The notes under the pieces were generated by a model. The model did no database searches. It saw only the letters and a list, made by a program, of their open reading frames with translations, and was not told where the DNA came from. The translations under genes and the position numbers were made by a program. Shown here in pieces: positions 51,486 through 61,294 of a stretch of DNA of 64,000 nucleotides. Each line of letters starts with the position of its first letter. The stretch's first letter is position 1. Origin of the DNA: Burkholderia oklahomensis C6786 (GTDB lineage: Bacteria > Pseudomonadota > Gammaproteobacteria > Burkholderiales > Burkholderiaceae); NCBI RefSeq assembly GCF_000959365.1, contig NZ_CP009555.1:372001-436000 (forward strand), written 5' to 3'.

Positions 51486-51965
51486 TTATTGACGGGCGAT
51501 GGTGCTCGTGCGGCGGATCTTCGCCTGCAGCTGGATCACGCCGTAGACGAGCGCCTCGGCGGTCGGCGGGCAGCCCGGCACGTAGACGTCGACGGGCACG
51601 ATCCGATCGCAGCCGCGCACCACCGAGTACGAGTAGTGGTAGTAGCCGCCGCCGTTCGCGCACGACCCCATCGAGATCACCCAGCGCGGCTCGGCCATCT
51701 GATCGTAGACGCGGCGCAGCGCGGGCGCCATCTTGTTGCAGAGCGTACCCGCGACGATCATCACATCGGATTGACGCGGGCTCGGACGGAACACGACGCC
51801 GAACCGGTCGAGGTCGTAGCGGGCGGCGCCCGCATGCATCATTTCCACTGCGCAGCACGCGAGCCCGAACGTCATCGGCCACAGCGAGCCGGTACGCGTC
51901 CAGTTGATCAGCTTGTCAGCCGTCGTGGTGACAAACCCTTCCTTCAAGACCCCTTCGATACTCAT
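51486..51965 (-). CDS. nuoB: NADH-quinone oxidoreductase subunit B
   Basis: 159 residues. The N2 cluster ligands are the tandem Cys pair in [10 protein letters not shown], then MGSCANGGG and [11 protein letters not shown]. It donates electrons to quinone at the NuoB/NuoD interface. 62 bases after nuoA. Confidence 0.96.
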
Positions 51966-52027
51966 TTGCTTTCCACTCCAGACAGGCGGCGACGCGTGGC
52001 CGCCCATGCAAACCGGCGATTAGCCCG

Positions 52028-52387
52028 TCACTCCCAGTCGAGGCCGCCCTTCTTCCAGATATAGGCAAAGCCCAGCAGGAATTCGAGCAGGAAAATCATC
52101 ATTGCGATGAAACCGGGCCAGCCGATCTCGCGCAGGGCGACGCCCCACGGAAACAGGAATGCGGTCTCGAGATCGAAGATGATGAACAGAATCGCAACGA
52201 GGTAGTAGCGCACGTCGAACTTCATGCGCGCGTCCTCGAACGCCTCGAAGCCGCACTCGTAGGGCGCGTTCTTGTCGCTGTCGGGCTTGTTGGGACCGAG
52301 GATCTTGCCGATGCTGACCAGCGCTATACCTAAACCAGTGCCCACCAGGAGGAACAACAAGACGGGGTAATAGGCTGCGAGGTTCAA
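52028..52387 (-). CDS. nuoA: NADH-quinone oxidoreductase subunit A
   Basis: 119 residues, three membrane helices. [20 protein letters not shown] and [14 protein letters not shown] are diagnostic. First gene of the nuo operon. The promoter should lie between here and the tRNA-Leu terminator; two CCGGAACG copies lie in that gap but I could not place a firm -35/-10. Confidence 0.96.
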   Translation of the reverse strand: MNLAAYYPVLLFLLVGTGLGIALVSIGKILGPNKPDSDKNAPYECGFEAFEDARMKFDVRYYLVAILFIIFDLETAFLFPWGVALREIGWPGFIAMMIFLLEFLLGFAYIWKKGGLDWE

Positions 52388-52504
52388 GGCTATCCTCTAT
52401 TGGTTGGTTCCGAGCGTTCCGGAGAATAACACCGTTCCGGGGAAAGGATCATTTCGGACTACCGCAGAACCCAAGCTGAGCGCAAGGGTAGCCCAGAAAT
52501 GAAA

Positions 52505-52533
52505 AATGCCAGCCACATGAAGCGGCTGGCATT
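52505..52533 (-). terminator. Terminator after tRNA-Leu
   Basis: 10-bp perfect arms (AATGCCAGCC and GGCTGGCATT) with a T run on the minus strand. It ends the secG/tRNA-Leu transcript before the nuo promoter region. Confidence 0.85.
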
Positions 52534-52542
52534 GAGTAACTT

Positions 52543-52627
52543 TGGTGCCGACGGCGAGACTCGAACTCGCACAGCTTTCGCCACTACCCCCTCAAGATAG
52601 CGTGTCTACCAATTTCACCACGTCGGC
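52543..52627 (-). tRNA. tRNA-Leu (GAG)
   Basis: 85 bases with a long variable arm, ending in an encoded CCA. Acceptor stem GCCGACG/CGTCGGC. The anticodon loop TTGAGGG gives GAG. Lies between secG and the nuo operon. Confidence 0.94.
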
Positions 52628-52736
52628 ACTGCATGCAACCCGGGAGGAACTTCGTATCCCGCGAATCGCTTCAAGATTTAAATTCTAACCCGGCTCTTCA
52701 AATTGTTCAACGCACAAGCGCGAATTTTTTGAAAAT

Positions 52737-53111
52737 TTATTTCGGCACGTCCTGACCAGGCGCAGACGCGGCCGGCGCGGCGGCCGGCGCGGACGCGGCA
52801 GGCGCTTGCGACGCAGCAACCGACGACGCAGGCGCGGGAGCCGCGCCGAGCACGCCGACCGACGGTGCCGACTTGTACGAACCGAGATACGTCAACGCGA
52901 GCGTCGCGACGAAGAAGATCGTCGCCAGAACCGCCGTCGTGCGCGACAGGAAGTTTGCCGAGCCAGTCGCACCGAAGAGACTGCCCGACGCACCGCTGCC
53001 GAACGCCGCGCCCATGTCGGCACCCTTGCCATGCTGCAGCAATACGAGGCCGATCACGCCGAGCGCAGACAGCAGTTGGACCACAATGATCAAGACTTTG
53101 AAATACGGCAT
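52737..53111 (-). CDS. secG: Preprotein translocase subunit SecG
   Basis: 124 residues: two membrane helices (residues ~3-22 and 57-77) around the conserved loop LLQHGKGADMGAAFGSGAS. An Ala/Pro-rich tail of about 40 residues follows, longer than E. coli SecG but usual in Burkholderia. Part of the SecYEG channel. Downstream of tpiA on the same strand. Confidence 0.93.
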   Translation of the reverse strand: MPYFKVLIIVVQLLSALGVIGLVLLQHGKGADMGAAFGSGASGSLFGATGSANFLSRTTAVLATIFFVATLALTYLGSYKSAPSVGVLGAAPAPASSVAASQAPAASAPAAAPAASAPGQDVPK

Positions 53112-53192
53112 ACATTCACCTGTTTGGTTTAAACAACCGGCGCACCTGCCGGCTGCCCCGATATCCTTTTCGCGCCCGCGTCGTGCGAATGC

Positions 53193-53948
53193 TTACTGCG
53201 CTGCCCGGCAGATCGCCAGAAAATCTCCGCTCTTCAACGACGCGCCGCCGATCAGGCCGCCGTCGATGTCCGGCTGACCGAACAGCTCGGCCGCGTTGTC
53301 GGCCTTCACGCTGCCGCCGTACAGCAGCGACACGTGCTCCGCCCCTTTCGCGGCGAGCCGTGCGCGCAGGAACGCGTGCACCTGCTGCGCCTGCTCGGCC
53401 GTCGCACTCTTGCCCGTGCCGATCGCCCAGACCGGCTCGTACGCGACGACGATGCGCGCCGCATCGTCCGCCGACAACACCGCGAGCACTGCGTCGAGCT
53501 GCGCGCCGACGACCCGCTCGGTCGCCCCCGCTTCGCGCTCGGCGAGCGTCTCGCCGACGCAGACGACGGGCGTCAGGCCCGCGGCGAGCGCGCGCTGCGT
53601 CTTCGCCGCGACGGTCTCGCTCGATTCGCCGTGATACGCACGGCGCTCCGAGTGCCCGACGATCGCGTAAGCCGCACCGAACTCCGCCACCATGCCGGCC
53701 GCGACTTCACCCGTGTAAGCGCCCTGTTCGTGCGCGGACACGTCCTGCGAGCCCCACGCGACGCGACCGCCCTGGAGCTGCGCCTGCGCCTGCGCGAGAT
53801 ACGGGAACGGCACGCACACACCGATGCCGACAGTGTCGTGCACCGCTTGCGCGCCTTGCGCGACTTCGTTCAGCAATGCCTGATTGCCGCTCAAGCGACC
53901 GTGCATCTTCCAGTTGCCGATCACCCGCTTGATTCTATGTTTCGACAT
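53193..53948 (-). CDS. tpiA: Triosephosphate isomerase
   Basis: 251 residues from ATG 53948, the family's usual N-terminus ([11 protein letters not shown]); an upstream ATG at 53993 would add 15 atypical residues. Catalytic residues: Lys in GNWKMHG, His in IVGHSERR and Glu in [11 protein letters not shown]; phosphate loop [10 protein letters not shown]. Interconverts dihydroxyacetone phosphate and glyceraldehyde 3-phosphate. 81 bases upstream of secG. Confidence 0.95.
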   Translation of the reverse strand: MSKHRIKRVIGNWKMHGRLSGNQALLNEVAQGAQAVHDTVGIGVCVPFPYLAQAQAQLQGGRVAWGSQDVSAHEQGAYTGEVAAGMVAEFGAAYAIVGHSERRAYHGESSETVAAKTQRALAAGLTPVVCVGETLAEREAGATERVVGAQLDAVLAVLSADDAARIVVAYEPVWAIGTGKSATAEQAQQVHAFLRARLAAKGAEHVSLLYGGSVKADNAAELFGQPDIDGGLIGGASLKSGDFLAICRAAQ

Positions 53949-54052
53949 CGTTTGTCTCGTCGTTGACGCGCCGAAGCCGGGCGTCGTGTTCATCTGGCGA
54001 AGCGAACCCGCGATTTTACTGCGCAGCTCTAGAGCCGGTCAAACCGCCGGTG

Positions 54053-55072
54053 TCAAGCGTTCGCACCCCAATCGAGCATGATCTTGCCGACGTGCTCGCT
54101 GCTCTCCATCAGCGCATGCGCGTCCGACGCCTGCGCGGCCGGCAGCACGCGGTAGATGACGGGCTTCACGCGCCCGTCCTCGATGAGTGGCCACACGCGC
54201 GCCTTCAATTGCGCGGCGATGCGCGCCTTGAACTCGACGGGACGCGGCCGCAGCGTCGAGCCCGTGACCGTCAGACGACGGCGCAGGATCTCGCCCAGAT
54301 TGATCTCCGATTTCGCGCCGCCGAGGAGCGCGATCACGACGAGCCGGCCGCCGTCGGCGAGCGCCGTCAGCTCGCGCGGCACGTACGCGCCCGCGACCAT
54401 GTCGAGAATCACGTCGACGCCGCGATCGTGCGTCAGCGACTTCACGACTTCGACGAAATCCTCAGTCTTGTAGTTGATCGCGCGCTCCGCGCCGAGCCGC
54501 TCGCATGCGCGGCACTTGTCGTCGGTGCCCGCCGTCGCGAACACGCGGAAGCCGAGCGCGTGCGCGATCTGGATCGCGGTCACGCCGATGCCGCTCGAGC
54601 CGCCCTGCACGAGGAACGTTTCCTGCGCACCGCCCTCGCCCGCGCCCAGTTGCGCGCGATCGAACACGTTGCTCCACACCGTGAAGAACGTCTCTGGCAG
54701 CGACGCGGCTTCGACGTCGGTCAGCCCCTTCGGCACCGGCAGGCACTGCGCGAGCGGCGCGGCCACGTACTCGGCATAGCCGCCGCCCGAGAGCAGCGCG
54801 CAGACGCGGTCGCCGAGCTTCAGGCCGAACGGGTTCGTCGCGGGGTCGGAAAGGTCGCCGCCGACGATCTCGCCGGCGACCTCGAGGCCCGGCAGATCCG
54901 ACGCGCCGGGCGGCGGCGCATAAGCGCCCTTTCTCTGGAACACGTCCGGACGGTTGACGCCGGACGCCGCCACCTTGATCAGCACCTCGCCGCGCTTCGG
55001 CTCCGGCTGCGGGCGCTCCGTCAGCTTCAGCACGTCGGGCGCGCCGAATTCGGTGATTTCGATCGCTTTCAT
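54053..55072 (-). CDS. NAD(P)H-quinone oxidoreductase, zinc-free MDR family (PIG3-like)
   Basis: 339 residues. N-terminal GroES-like domain (ASGVNRPDVFQRKGAY) and a Rossmann domain with LVQGGSSGIGVTAIQIA; no zinc-binding Cys set, so it is the quinone oxidoreductase/zeta-crystallin branch, closest to the TP53I3 (PIG3) subgroup. It reduces quinones one electron at a time with NADPH. Lies between pnp and tpiA, separated from pnp by a terminator. Confidence 0.88.
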   Translation of the reverse strand: MKAIEITEFGAPDVLKLTERPQPEPKRGEVLIKVAASGVNRPDVFQRKGAYAPPPGASDLPGLEVAGEIVGGDLSDPATNPFGLKLGDRVCALLSGGGYAEYVAAPLAQCLPVPKGLTDVEAASLPETFFTVWSNVFDRAQLGAGEGGAQETFLVQGGSSGIGVTAIQIAHALGFRVFATAGTDDKCRACERLGAERAINYKTEDFVEVVKSLTHDRGVDVILDMVAGAYVPRELTALADGGRLVVIALLGGAKSEINLGEILRRRLTVTGSTLRPRPVEFKARIAAQLKARVWPLIEDGRVKPVIYRVLPAAQASDAHALMESSEHVGKIMLDWGANA

Positions 55073-55144
55073 GCACGTCGCTCCAAGATCGTGACGGGTT
55101 TGCGCGCGCGATGCGCGCCCCGCAAACCGGTCCATCCTATGAAA

Positions 55145-55179
55145 AAACGGCCGGCGCGCATTCGCGCTGCCGGCCGTTT
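55145..55179 (-). terminator. pnp terminator
   Basis: 11-bp perfect arms AAACGGCCGGC and GCCGGCCGTTT, with T6 following on the minus strand, 10 bases after the pnp stop. Confidence 0.88.
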
Positions 55180-55188
55180 CGTCGCCGT

Positions 55189-57333
55189 TTACTGCTGCGG
55201 CGGCGTATCCGTCTGGTGGGCGGCTGCTTCATTCAGCAGCGCCTTGGCCGACAGACGCACGCGTCCCTTCTCGTCCGTCTGGATCACCTTGACCTTCACC
55301 TGCTGGCCTTCCTTCAGGTAGTCGTTGATGTCCTTCACGCGCTCGTTGACGATTTCCGAGATGTGCAGCAGGCCGTCCTTGCCCGGCAGCAGGTTCACGA
55401 TCGCACCGAAATCGAGCAGCTTCAGCACCGTGCCTTCGTACACCTGACCGACTTCGATCTCGGCCGTGATGTTCTCGATGCGCTTCTTCGCTTCGGCCAT
55501 GCCTTCGCTGTTCGTGCTCGCGATCGTCACGACGCCGTCATCCGAGATGTCGATCGTCGTGCCGGTTTCTTCGGTCAGCGCGCGGATCACCGAGCCGCCC
55601 TTGCCGATCACGTCGCGGATCTTTTCCGGGTTGATCTTGATCGTGATCATGCGCGGCGCGAATTCGGACAGCTGCGTGTTCGCGCCGGCGACCGCTTCCG
55701 TCATCTTGCCGAGGATGTGCATGCGGCCTTCCTTCGCCTGTGCAAGCGCGACCTGCATGATTTCCTTCGTGATGCCCTGGATCTTGATGTCCATCTGCAG
55801 CGCGGTCACGCCGTCGGCCGTGCCGGCCACCTTGAAGTCCATGTCGCCGAGGTGATCTTCGTCGCCGAGGATGTCGGTCAGCACCGCGAACTTGTTGCCT
55901 TCGAGAATCAGGCCCATCGCGATGCCCGCGACGTGCGCCTTCATCGGCACGCCCGCGTCCATCAGCGCGAGGCAGCCGCCGCACACCGACGCCATCGACG
56001 ACGAACCGTTCGACTCGGTGATTTCCGACACGACGCGGATCGAGTAGCCAAATTCGTCGGCGCTCGGCAGGCACGCGACGAGCGCGCGCTTCGCGAGGCG
56101 GCCGTGGCCGATTTCGCGGCGCTTCGGCGAACCGACGCGGCCCGTTTCGCCGGTCGCGAACGGAGGCATGTTGTAGTGGAGCATGAAGCGCTCGCGGTAT
56201 TCGCCTTCGAGCGCGTCGATGATCTGCTCGTCACCCTTCGTGCCGAGCGTCGCGACGACGAGCGCCTGCGTCTCGCCGCGCGTGAAGAGCGCCGAGCCGT
56301 GCGTGCGCGGCAGCACGCCCGTGCGGATCTCGATCGGGCGCACGGTGCGCGTGTCGCGGCCATCGATGCGCGGCTCGCCGTTCAGGATCTGCGAGCGGAC
56401 GATCTTCGCTTCGAGATCGAACAGGATGTTGCCGACCGTCGCCGCGTCGGCGGCTTCGGCGTTCGACGCCGCCGCTTCTTCCGCGAGCTTCGCGGTGGCG
56501 GCTGCGTAGACTTCCTTCAGCTTCGTCGAGCGCGACTGCTTTTCGCGGATCTGGTAGGCCGCCTGCAGGTCGGCTTGCGCGAGCTCGGTCACGCGCGCGA
56601 TCAGCGCTTCGTTCTTCGCGGCCGGCTGCCAGTTCCATTCGGGCTTGCCGCCTTCGCGCACGAGTTCGTGAATCGCGTCGATCGCCGTTTGCATCTGCTC
56701 GTGGCCGAACACCACGGCGCCCAGCATCACGTCTTCCGGCAGTTGCTGGGCTTCCGACTCGACCATCAGCACGGCACGCTCCGTGCCCGCGACGACGAGG
56801 TCGAGGCGCGACGCCTTGATCTGCTCGCGCGTCGGGTTCAGCACGTATTCGTTGTTGACGTACGCGACGCGCGCGGCGCCGACGGGGCCGTTGAACGGCA
56901 GGCCCGACACGGCGAGCGCAGCCGACGCGCCGATGAGCGCCGGGATGTCGGCCGGGACTTCCGGGTTCACCGACAGCACGTGGATCACGACCTGCACTTC
57001 GTTGTAGAAGCCTTCCGGGAAGAGCGGGCGCAGCGGGCGATCGATGAGACGCGACGTCAGCGTCTCGTGCTCCGACGGACGGCCTTCGCGGCGGAAGAAG
57101 CCGCCCGGGATCTTGCCCGCCGAGTAGGTCTTCTCGATGTAGTCGACGGTGAGCGGGAAGAAATCCTGGCCCGGCTTCGCCGACTTCGCGCCGACGACCG
57201 TCGCGAGGACGACGGTGTCCTCGATGTCGACGAGCACGGCACCGCTAGCCTGGCGCGCGATCTCGCCGGTTTCGAGGCGCACCTTGTGCTGGCCCCACTG
57301 GAATTCCTTCACGACTTTGTTGAACAGAGACAT
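55189..57333 (-). CDS. pnp: Polyribonucleotide nucleotidyltransferase (PNPase)
   Basis: 714 residues. Two RNase PH domains (first ~20-230, second ~330-545), then KH ([21 protein letters not shown]) and S1 ([20 protein letters not shown]) RNA-binding domains. The second-core phosphate/active site includes [11 protein letters not shown] and the [19 protein letters not shown] acidic cluster. It degrades mRNA 3'-5' by phosphorolysis and is a degradosome member. AAAGGAGCG precedes the ATG. Its leader holds a large stem like the RNase III site of E. coli. Confidence 0.96.
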   Translation of the reverse strand: MSLFNKVVKEFQWGQHKVRLETGEIARQASGAVLVDIEDTVVLATVVGAKSAKPGQDFFPLTVDYIEKTYSAGKIPGGFFRREGRPSEHETLTSRLIDRPLRPLFPEGFYNEVQVVIHVLSVNPEVPADIPALIGASAALAVSGLPFNGPVGAARVAYVNNEYVLNPTREQIKASRLDLVVAGTERAVLMVESEAQQLPEDVMLGAVVFGHEQMQTAIDAIHELVREGGKPEWNWQPAAKNEALIARVTELAQADLQAAYQIREKQSRSTKLKEVYAAATAKLAEEAAASNAEAADAATVGNILFDLEAKIVRSQILNGEPRIDGRDTRTVRPIEIRTGVLPRTHGSALFTRGETQALVVATLGTKGDEQIIDALEGEYRERFMLHYNMPPFATGETGRVGSPKRREIGHGRLAKRALVACLPSADEFGYSIRVVSEITESNGSSSMASVCGGCLALMDAGVPMKAHVAGIAMGLILEGNKFAVLTDILGDEDHLGDMDFKVAGTADGVTALQMDIKIQGITKEIMQVALAQAKEGRMHILGKMTEAVAGANTQLSEFAPRMITIKINPEKIRDVIGKGGSVIRALTEETGTTIDISDDGVVTIASTNSEGMAEAKKRIENITAEIEVGQVYEGTVLKLLDFGAIVNLLPGKDGLLHISEIVNERVKDINDYLKEGQQVKVKVIQTDEKGRVRLSAKALLNEAAAHQTDTPPQQ

Positions 57334-57571
57334 GGTCGCTCCTTTCAGGTTCTATGACTGGATCGCCGTGCGCGGACGAAGCCGGCATGGCGGCGGCGCG
57401 ACCGGGCCACATGGGAAGAGGTGTGTTTTTTATGCCATTCCAGCGCCGTGCTCGCCGCTCGGCGTCGAGCGGGACGCGAACAGCGCGCTGGAATGACACA
57501 AAGCTCAACCCTTGTGCGCCTGGCCGGTTGTGGGCTTTGACAGCCCGACGGCATGCATCGTGCGTGCCGCG
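57334..57571 (-). other. pnp leader region
   Basis: About 240 bases between the rpsO terminator and pnp, containing the long stem listed at 57436-57495. No gene. Confidence 0.5.
57436..57495 (-). promoter_or_regulatory. Long stem in the pnp leader
   Basis: 11-bp perfect arms (CATTCCAGCGC and GCGCTGGAATG) 38 bases apart, with a shorter hairpin (GCTCG/CGAGC) inside. It resembles the RNase III-cleaved leader stem through which PNPase controls its own mRNA in E. coli. Confidence 0.5.
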
Positions 57572-57611
57572 AAAAAACAAAATGCCTGTATCAGCAGACT
57601 GACACAGGCAT
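57572..57611 (-). terminator. rpsO terminator
   Basis: ATGCCTGT pairs with ACAGGCAT on the minus strand (57611-57582), with partial extension of the stem, followed by a T-rich tract. Some readthrough into pnp is expected. Confidence 0.8.
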
Positions 57612-57637
57612 CTTGCTGGAGGCGAGCAACGCCCCGA

Positions 57638-57907
57638 TTACTTACGCAGACCCAGCTTCTCGATCAGCGCGCGGTAGCGGTCGGCATCCTTGCCCTTGAG
57701 GTAGTCGAGCAGCTTGCGGCGGCGGCTCACCATGCGCAGCAGGCCGCGGCGGCTGTGGTGGTCCTTCGCGTGGGTCTTGAAGTGACCCGTCAGTTCCGTG
57801 ATGCGCGCCGTCAGCAGCGCGACCTGCACTTCGGGCGAGCCCGTGTCGTTGGCGCCGCGCGCGAACTGAGCAACAACTTCCGACTTCTTGATATCAGCAA
57901 CAGACAT
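57638..57907 (-). CDS. rpsO: 30S ribosomal protein S15
   Basis: 89 residues from ATG 57907, the normal S15 length. Conserved [15 protein letters not shown] and [15 protein letters not shown] region ([24 protein letters not shown]). Binds 16S central domain. GGAAATCAA precedes the start. Upstream of pnp, as in many bacteria. Confidence 0.97.
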
Positions 57908-58012
57908 TTGATTTCCTTTCGACTGAACAGGCGGACACGGAAGAAAGGCCGTGCCGTGATTTACAACCGGCGCGCATTGTAGCACAAGTCGCCCGGCCGG
58001 CGAACCCGCCTA

Positions 58013-59284
58013 TCACGGGCGTTTCATACGGCATTCGGCGGAAGCCGCGCCCGGCGCGGGCGGCAGCTCGAGCACCGTCCGGAAGCCGTAACCCGACCCC
58101 GCGTTATCGAAGCGCACGCCCGGCGCGCCAACGCGATCCATCTCGATCACGTAAAGGGGTTGGATCAATTGGTGGTCGGCCGCGCGCATCTGCGCCGGGT
58201 GGAAGCCGTCGTCGTAGCGCATCCCCTCGAGCGCCCGCGCGACCGCGACCGGATCGGCCGAGCCCGCGCGCGCCATCGCCGCCGCCAGCATCTCGATCAT
58301 CAGGCTCATCCGCCGCACCGGATAGTCGTCCTGCGGCGTCGGGAAGCGCGCGCGGAACGCGCGGTAGAACGCGTCGGACTGCGCGCCGCCCGCGTTCGGA
58401 TGCCAGTCGGCGACCGCGAGCACGCGCTTCACGCCCGCGTCGCCGAGCGCGGCAGGCGCGTCCAGGCTGTTGCCGTAGAACGTGTAGAACTTCGTCGCGA
58501 GTCCCTGCTCGCGCGCCGCACGCACGAGCAGCGTCAGATCGTTGCCCCAGTTGCCCGTCACGACCGCGTCCGCGCCGCTCGCGCGAATCTTCGCGACGTA
58601 CGGCGAGAAGTCCTTCACGCGTCCGATCGGATGAAATTCGTCGCCGACGATCGCGATGTCCGGCCGCCGCGCCTTCAACGCGGCGCGCGCGAGCGTGCTG
58701 ACATCGTGCCCGAAGCTGTAGTCCTGGTTCAGCAGATAGACCTTCCTGACCGCGCGATCGCGCGCGAGCACGTCGGCGAGCGCGTCCATCCGCATGCCTG
58801 CGTGCGCGTCGAAACGGAAGTGCCAGAAACTGCAGTCGCGGCCCGTCAGCGCGGGATCGTCGGCCGAATAGTTGAGGAACAGCGCGCGATGCCCGGGATC
58901 GCGCGCGTTCTGCTTGGCGAGCGCGGCGACGAGCGCCGCCGCGACAGCCGAGCCGTTGCCCTGCGCGACGAAGCCTATCCCCTTGTCGGTCGCGGCGCGC
59001 AGCTGGACGAGCGCCTCCTCGACGCCGCCCTTGCTGTCGAGCACGACGAGTTCCAGCGGATGGGCGCCGTCGCGCAGCCGCACGCCGCCCCGCGCATTGA
59101 CGCGCTCGACGCCGAAGCGCAGATTGCGCTCGGCCGCCGCGCCCGCATTCGCGAACGGTCCCGACATCCCCTCGACAAGCGCGATCCGGATCGGCTCGCC
59201 CGCCGCGCCGGCCTGCGCGGGCAACAGCATCGTCAACGAGAGCGCCGCCGAGGCAGCGGCAAAACGCATCCAGCAGGTAGACAT
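58013..59284 (-). CDS. Leu/Ile/Val-type ABC transporter substrate-binding protein, orphan
   Basis: 423 residues with a signal peptide (residues 1-27, cleavage near AGA-AG). The periplasmic type I fold starts IRIALVEGMSGPFANAG and continues as the Peripla_BP_6 family (branched-chain amino acids, amides, urea or aromatic acids). No permease (LivH/M) or ATPase (LivG/F) genes are adjacent. Substrate unknown. Confidence 0.84.
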   Translation of the reverse strand: MSTCWMRFAAASAALSLTMLLPAQAGAAGEPIRIALVEGMSGPFANAGAAAERNLRFGVERVNARGGVRLRDGAHPLELVVLDSKGGVEEALVQLRAATDKGIGFVAQGNGSAVAAALVAALAKQNARDPGHRALFLNYSADDPALTGRDCSFWHFRFDAHAGMRMDALADVLARDRAVRKVYLLNQDYSFGHDVSTLARAALKARRPDIAIVGDEFHPIGRVKDFSPYVAKIRASGADAVVTGNWGNDLTLLVRAAREQGLATKFYTFYGNSLDAPAALGDAGVKRVLAVADWHPNAGGAQSDAFYRAFRARFPTPQDDYPVRRMSLMIEMLAAAMARAGSADPVAVARALEGMRYDDGFHPAQMRAADHQLIQPLYVIEMDRVGAPGVRFDNAGSGYGFRTVLELPPAPGAASAECRMKRP

Positions 59285-59667
59285 CGCGTGGTTTCCTGCG
59301 CAGTCCGTTTGTCGAGCGCAGGATCATAGGCGAGCGCGCGGCGAACGGGCAAGCAGGACGGCCGAACGGACGCGTGGCGAGCGTCGATCGCCTGGCCGGG
59401 CACATCGTCCGTCCGGACGCACCGTCGGGCGCATGCCCCCATCGACGCCCGCCCCATCCGCCCGCCCTCCCGACGCCGGCTCGGAAAGGCGCCGCCGCCG
59501 CCCGCCGCCCGCCGCCCGCCGCCCGCCGCCCGCCGCCCGCCGTGTCGCCGTGTCGCCGTGTCGTGGATGCCACGGATGCCGCGCAGCGCAAACTTTTCCG
59601 CGCCGGCACGCGCACGCGCTCATCCGCCGTGATAAAACGTCGCCATCCCCGCCTCATGGAGAAAAGT
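59285..59667. other. Divergent intergenic region with tandem repeats
   Basis: About 380 bases between the binding-protein gene and the BamE-like lipoprotein gene. It carries the tandem repeat block at 59491-59563 and no gene. Confidence 0.5.
59491..59563. repeat. Compound 7-bp and 8-bp tandem repeat
   Basis: Six perfect CCCGCCG heptamers (59501-59542), flanked by a partial unit, run into two and a half TGTCGCCG octamers (59543-59563). A strong candidate variable-number repeat, about 105 bases upstream of the lipoprotein gene. Confidence 0.9.
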
Positions 59668-60165
59668 ATGTACGCTCGTCTCCCGCTGTTCGCTTGCGCG
59701 GCGGCGCTCCTTGCCGGCTGCGCCCAGCCGTGGCAGCAGTTTCGCGCCGGAGAGGACTCGTCGGCGATCGTCGCCCGGATGGGCCCGCCGCGCGAAGTCT
59801 ACGACCTGCCTAACGGCGGCAAGCGCCTGATGTGGCCGACCCAGCCGATGGGCGAGGTCACGACGGCCGCCGACATCGACGCCCATGGCAGGATCGTCAA
59901 CGTGCGGCAGGTGCTGCAGCCGCTCGAGTTCTATCGCGCCGAGATCGGCAAGTGGACCAGAACCGACGTGCTCGTGAACTTCGGCCGTCCGGTCGAGACG
60001 TCCTACTTCCCGCTGATGAAGCGTGAAGTGTGGACCTATCGCTATCTCGAAGACAACGTCTGGTACATGCTCTACAGCTTCTACTTCGACGATGCCGGCA
60101 TCCTGCGCCTCACGCAGAAGACGCCCGACCCGCTGCACGACCCCGATCGCCGCACGTTGTTCTGA
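59668..60165 (+). CDS. Lipoprotein with BamE-like (SmpA/OmlA) repeats
   Basis: 165 residues from ATG 59668, preceded by TGGAGAA; an ATG 12 bases upstream is less well spaced. Lipobox LLAGC near residue 16. Two similar segments follow: IVARMGPPREVYDLPNGG with a strand pair, and VLVNFGRPVETSYFPLM with EVWTYRYLEDNVWYMLYSFY. Each resembles the small BamE/SmpA fold. The true BamE is usually single-domain, so this is probably a relative. Outer-membrane location is likely. Confidence 0.72.
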   Translation: MYARLPLFACAAALLAGCAQPWQQFRAGEDSSAIVARMGPPREVYDLPNGGKRLMWPTQPMGEVTTAADIDAHGRIVNVRQVLQPLEFYRAEIGKWTRTDVLVNFGRPVETSYFPLMKREVWTYRYLEDNVWYMLYSFYFDDAGILRLTQKTPDPLHDPDRRTLF

Positions 60166-60207
60166 TGCTCCCCGCCGCCGGCCGCCCGGCCGGCGCGCCC
60201 GCTTCCG

Positions 60208-60246
60208 AAGTCATTTAGCGCGCTCGGGTTCTTAAATGACTTTTTT
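60208..60246 (+). terminator. Terminator after the lipoprotein gene
   Basis: AAGTCATTTA pairs with TAAATGACTT around a 15-base loop, with six T from 60241. About 43 bases after the stop codon. Confidence 0.82.
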
Positions 60247-60604
60247 ATCATTTTTCTCATTAGCTTTTTAAAATTTTTGTCATCTTTCATGACGCGGCAA
60301 TATCGCGACTGCCGCATCGGCGAAATCAAAAATAAAACATCCGCCTGACCCCCTCGGCCCCGCTGGACGGGCGTCTCACGCCCATTTCAGTGCGATATGC
60401 ACCCTTTGCGGCCGTTCAATATTCACGGTTGGTGCAATCGTCCTAACCTCGAAAATAAATTGCAACAGAATATTTCAAATTGAACTTCGGATTACGAGGT
60501 TCCCCTAATATCACACACAACAACCTTTCAATTTAGAAAGCAATTGGTTCTGCGCAGATGCATGTTTGCGTCGCCGATACCACACGCATAAGAAGGAATC
60601 CTCA
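60247..60604. other. A/T-rich upstream region of carbonic anhydrase gene
   Basis: About 360 bases of much lower GC than the rest of the window, with several short inverted repeats (for example GCGGCA/TGCCGC). It presumably contains the can-sulP promoter and control sites; a TAATAT box near 60508 is a possible -10 but its -35 is unclear. Confidence 0.4.
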
Positions 60605-61240
60605 ATGAATCGCCCAAAAAGCATGCTCGTCGCCAATATCGCCTGGGCCAGCGAGACGTCCGAACGCTCGCCCGACTTCTTCGACGCGCTGTCTCGCGGA
60701 CAAAACCCGCGCGTGCTGTGGATCGGCTGCGCCGACAGCCGCGTGCCGGCCGAAACCATCACGCAGAGTGCGCCTGGCGAACTATTCGTTCACCGAAACA
60801 TTGCGAACATCTTCCAGCCCGACGACGACAACTGCGCGAGCGTGCTCGAGTACGCAGTGCGGGTGCTGAAGGTCGATCACGTGATCGTCTGCGGGCACTA
60901 CGGCTGCGGCGGCGTGCGCGCGTCGCTGCTGCCGCCCTCGCCCGAGCTGCCGCACGTGAGCCGCCGGATCGCGCCGCTGTGCGCGCTCGCCGGCCGCCAT
61001 CGCGTGGAGCTCGACGGCGTACCGCCCGACCAGGCCGCCGACCGGCTCGCCGAGCTCAACGTGCTCGAGCAGGTCCGCCTGCTGCGCAGCTCGCCGATCA
61101 TCCGCGACGCCGATCCCGCGCCGCTCGTGCATGGCTGGATCTTCTCGCTCGCCGACGGACGGCTCAAAGAGCTCGCGTCCGGCTACGCGGCCGCCGAGCC
61201 GGCGCCGCAAGCCGAACGCGCAGTAGCCGCGACCGCCTGA
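60605..61240 (+). CDS. can: Beta-class carbonic anhydrase
   Basis: 211 residues from ATG 60605, with AAGGAATCC upstream. Zinc ligands: Cys and the Asp-Arg dyad in GCADSRV, then His and Cys in VCGHYGCGGV. It interconverts CO2 and bicarbonate in the cytosol. The SulP transporter gene follows 54 bases downstream on the same strand, so the two likely act together in bicarbonate supply or pH control. Confidence 0.93.
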   Translation: MNRPKSMLVANIAWASETSERSPDFFDALSRGQNPRVLWIGCADSRVPAETITQSAPGELFVHRNIANIFQPDDDNCASVLEYAVRVLKVDHVIVCGHYGCGGVRASLLPPSPELPHVSRRIAPLCALAGRHRVELDGVPPDQAADRLAELNVLEQVRLLRSSPIIRDADPAPLVHGWIFSLADGRLKELASGYAAAEPAPQAERAVAATA

Positions 61241-61294
61241 CCGGCCGGCGCCGCCGCGCCGCATTCCGCCTCAACCCGTTTTTTTCCGTTCACT

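Noticed and set aside
59491..59563. CRISPR array
   Set aside because: Units are 7-8 bases with no spacers; this is a simple tandem repeat.
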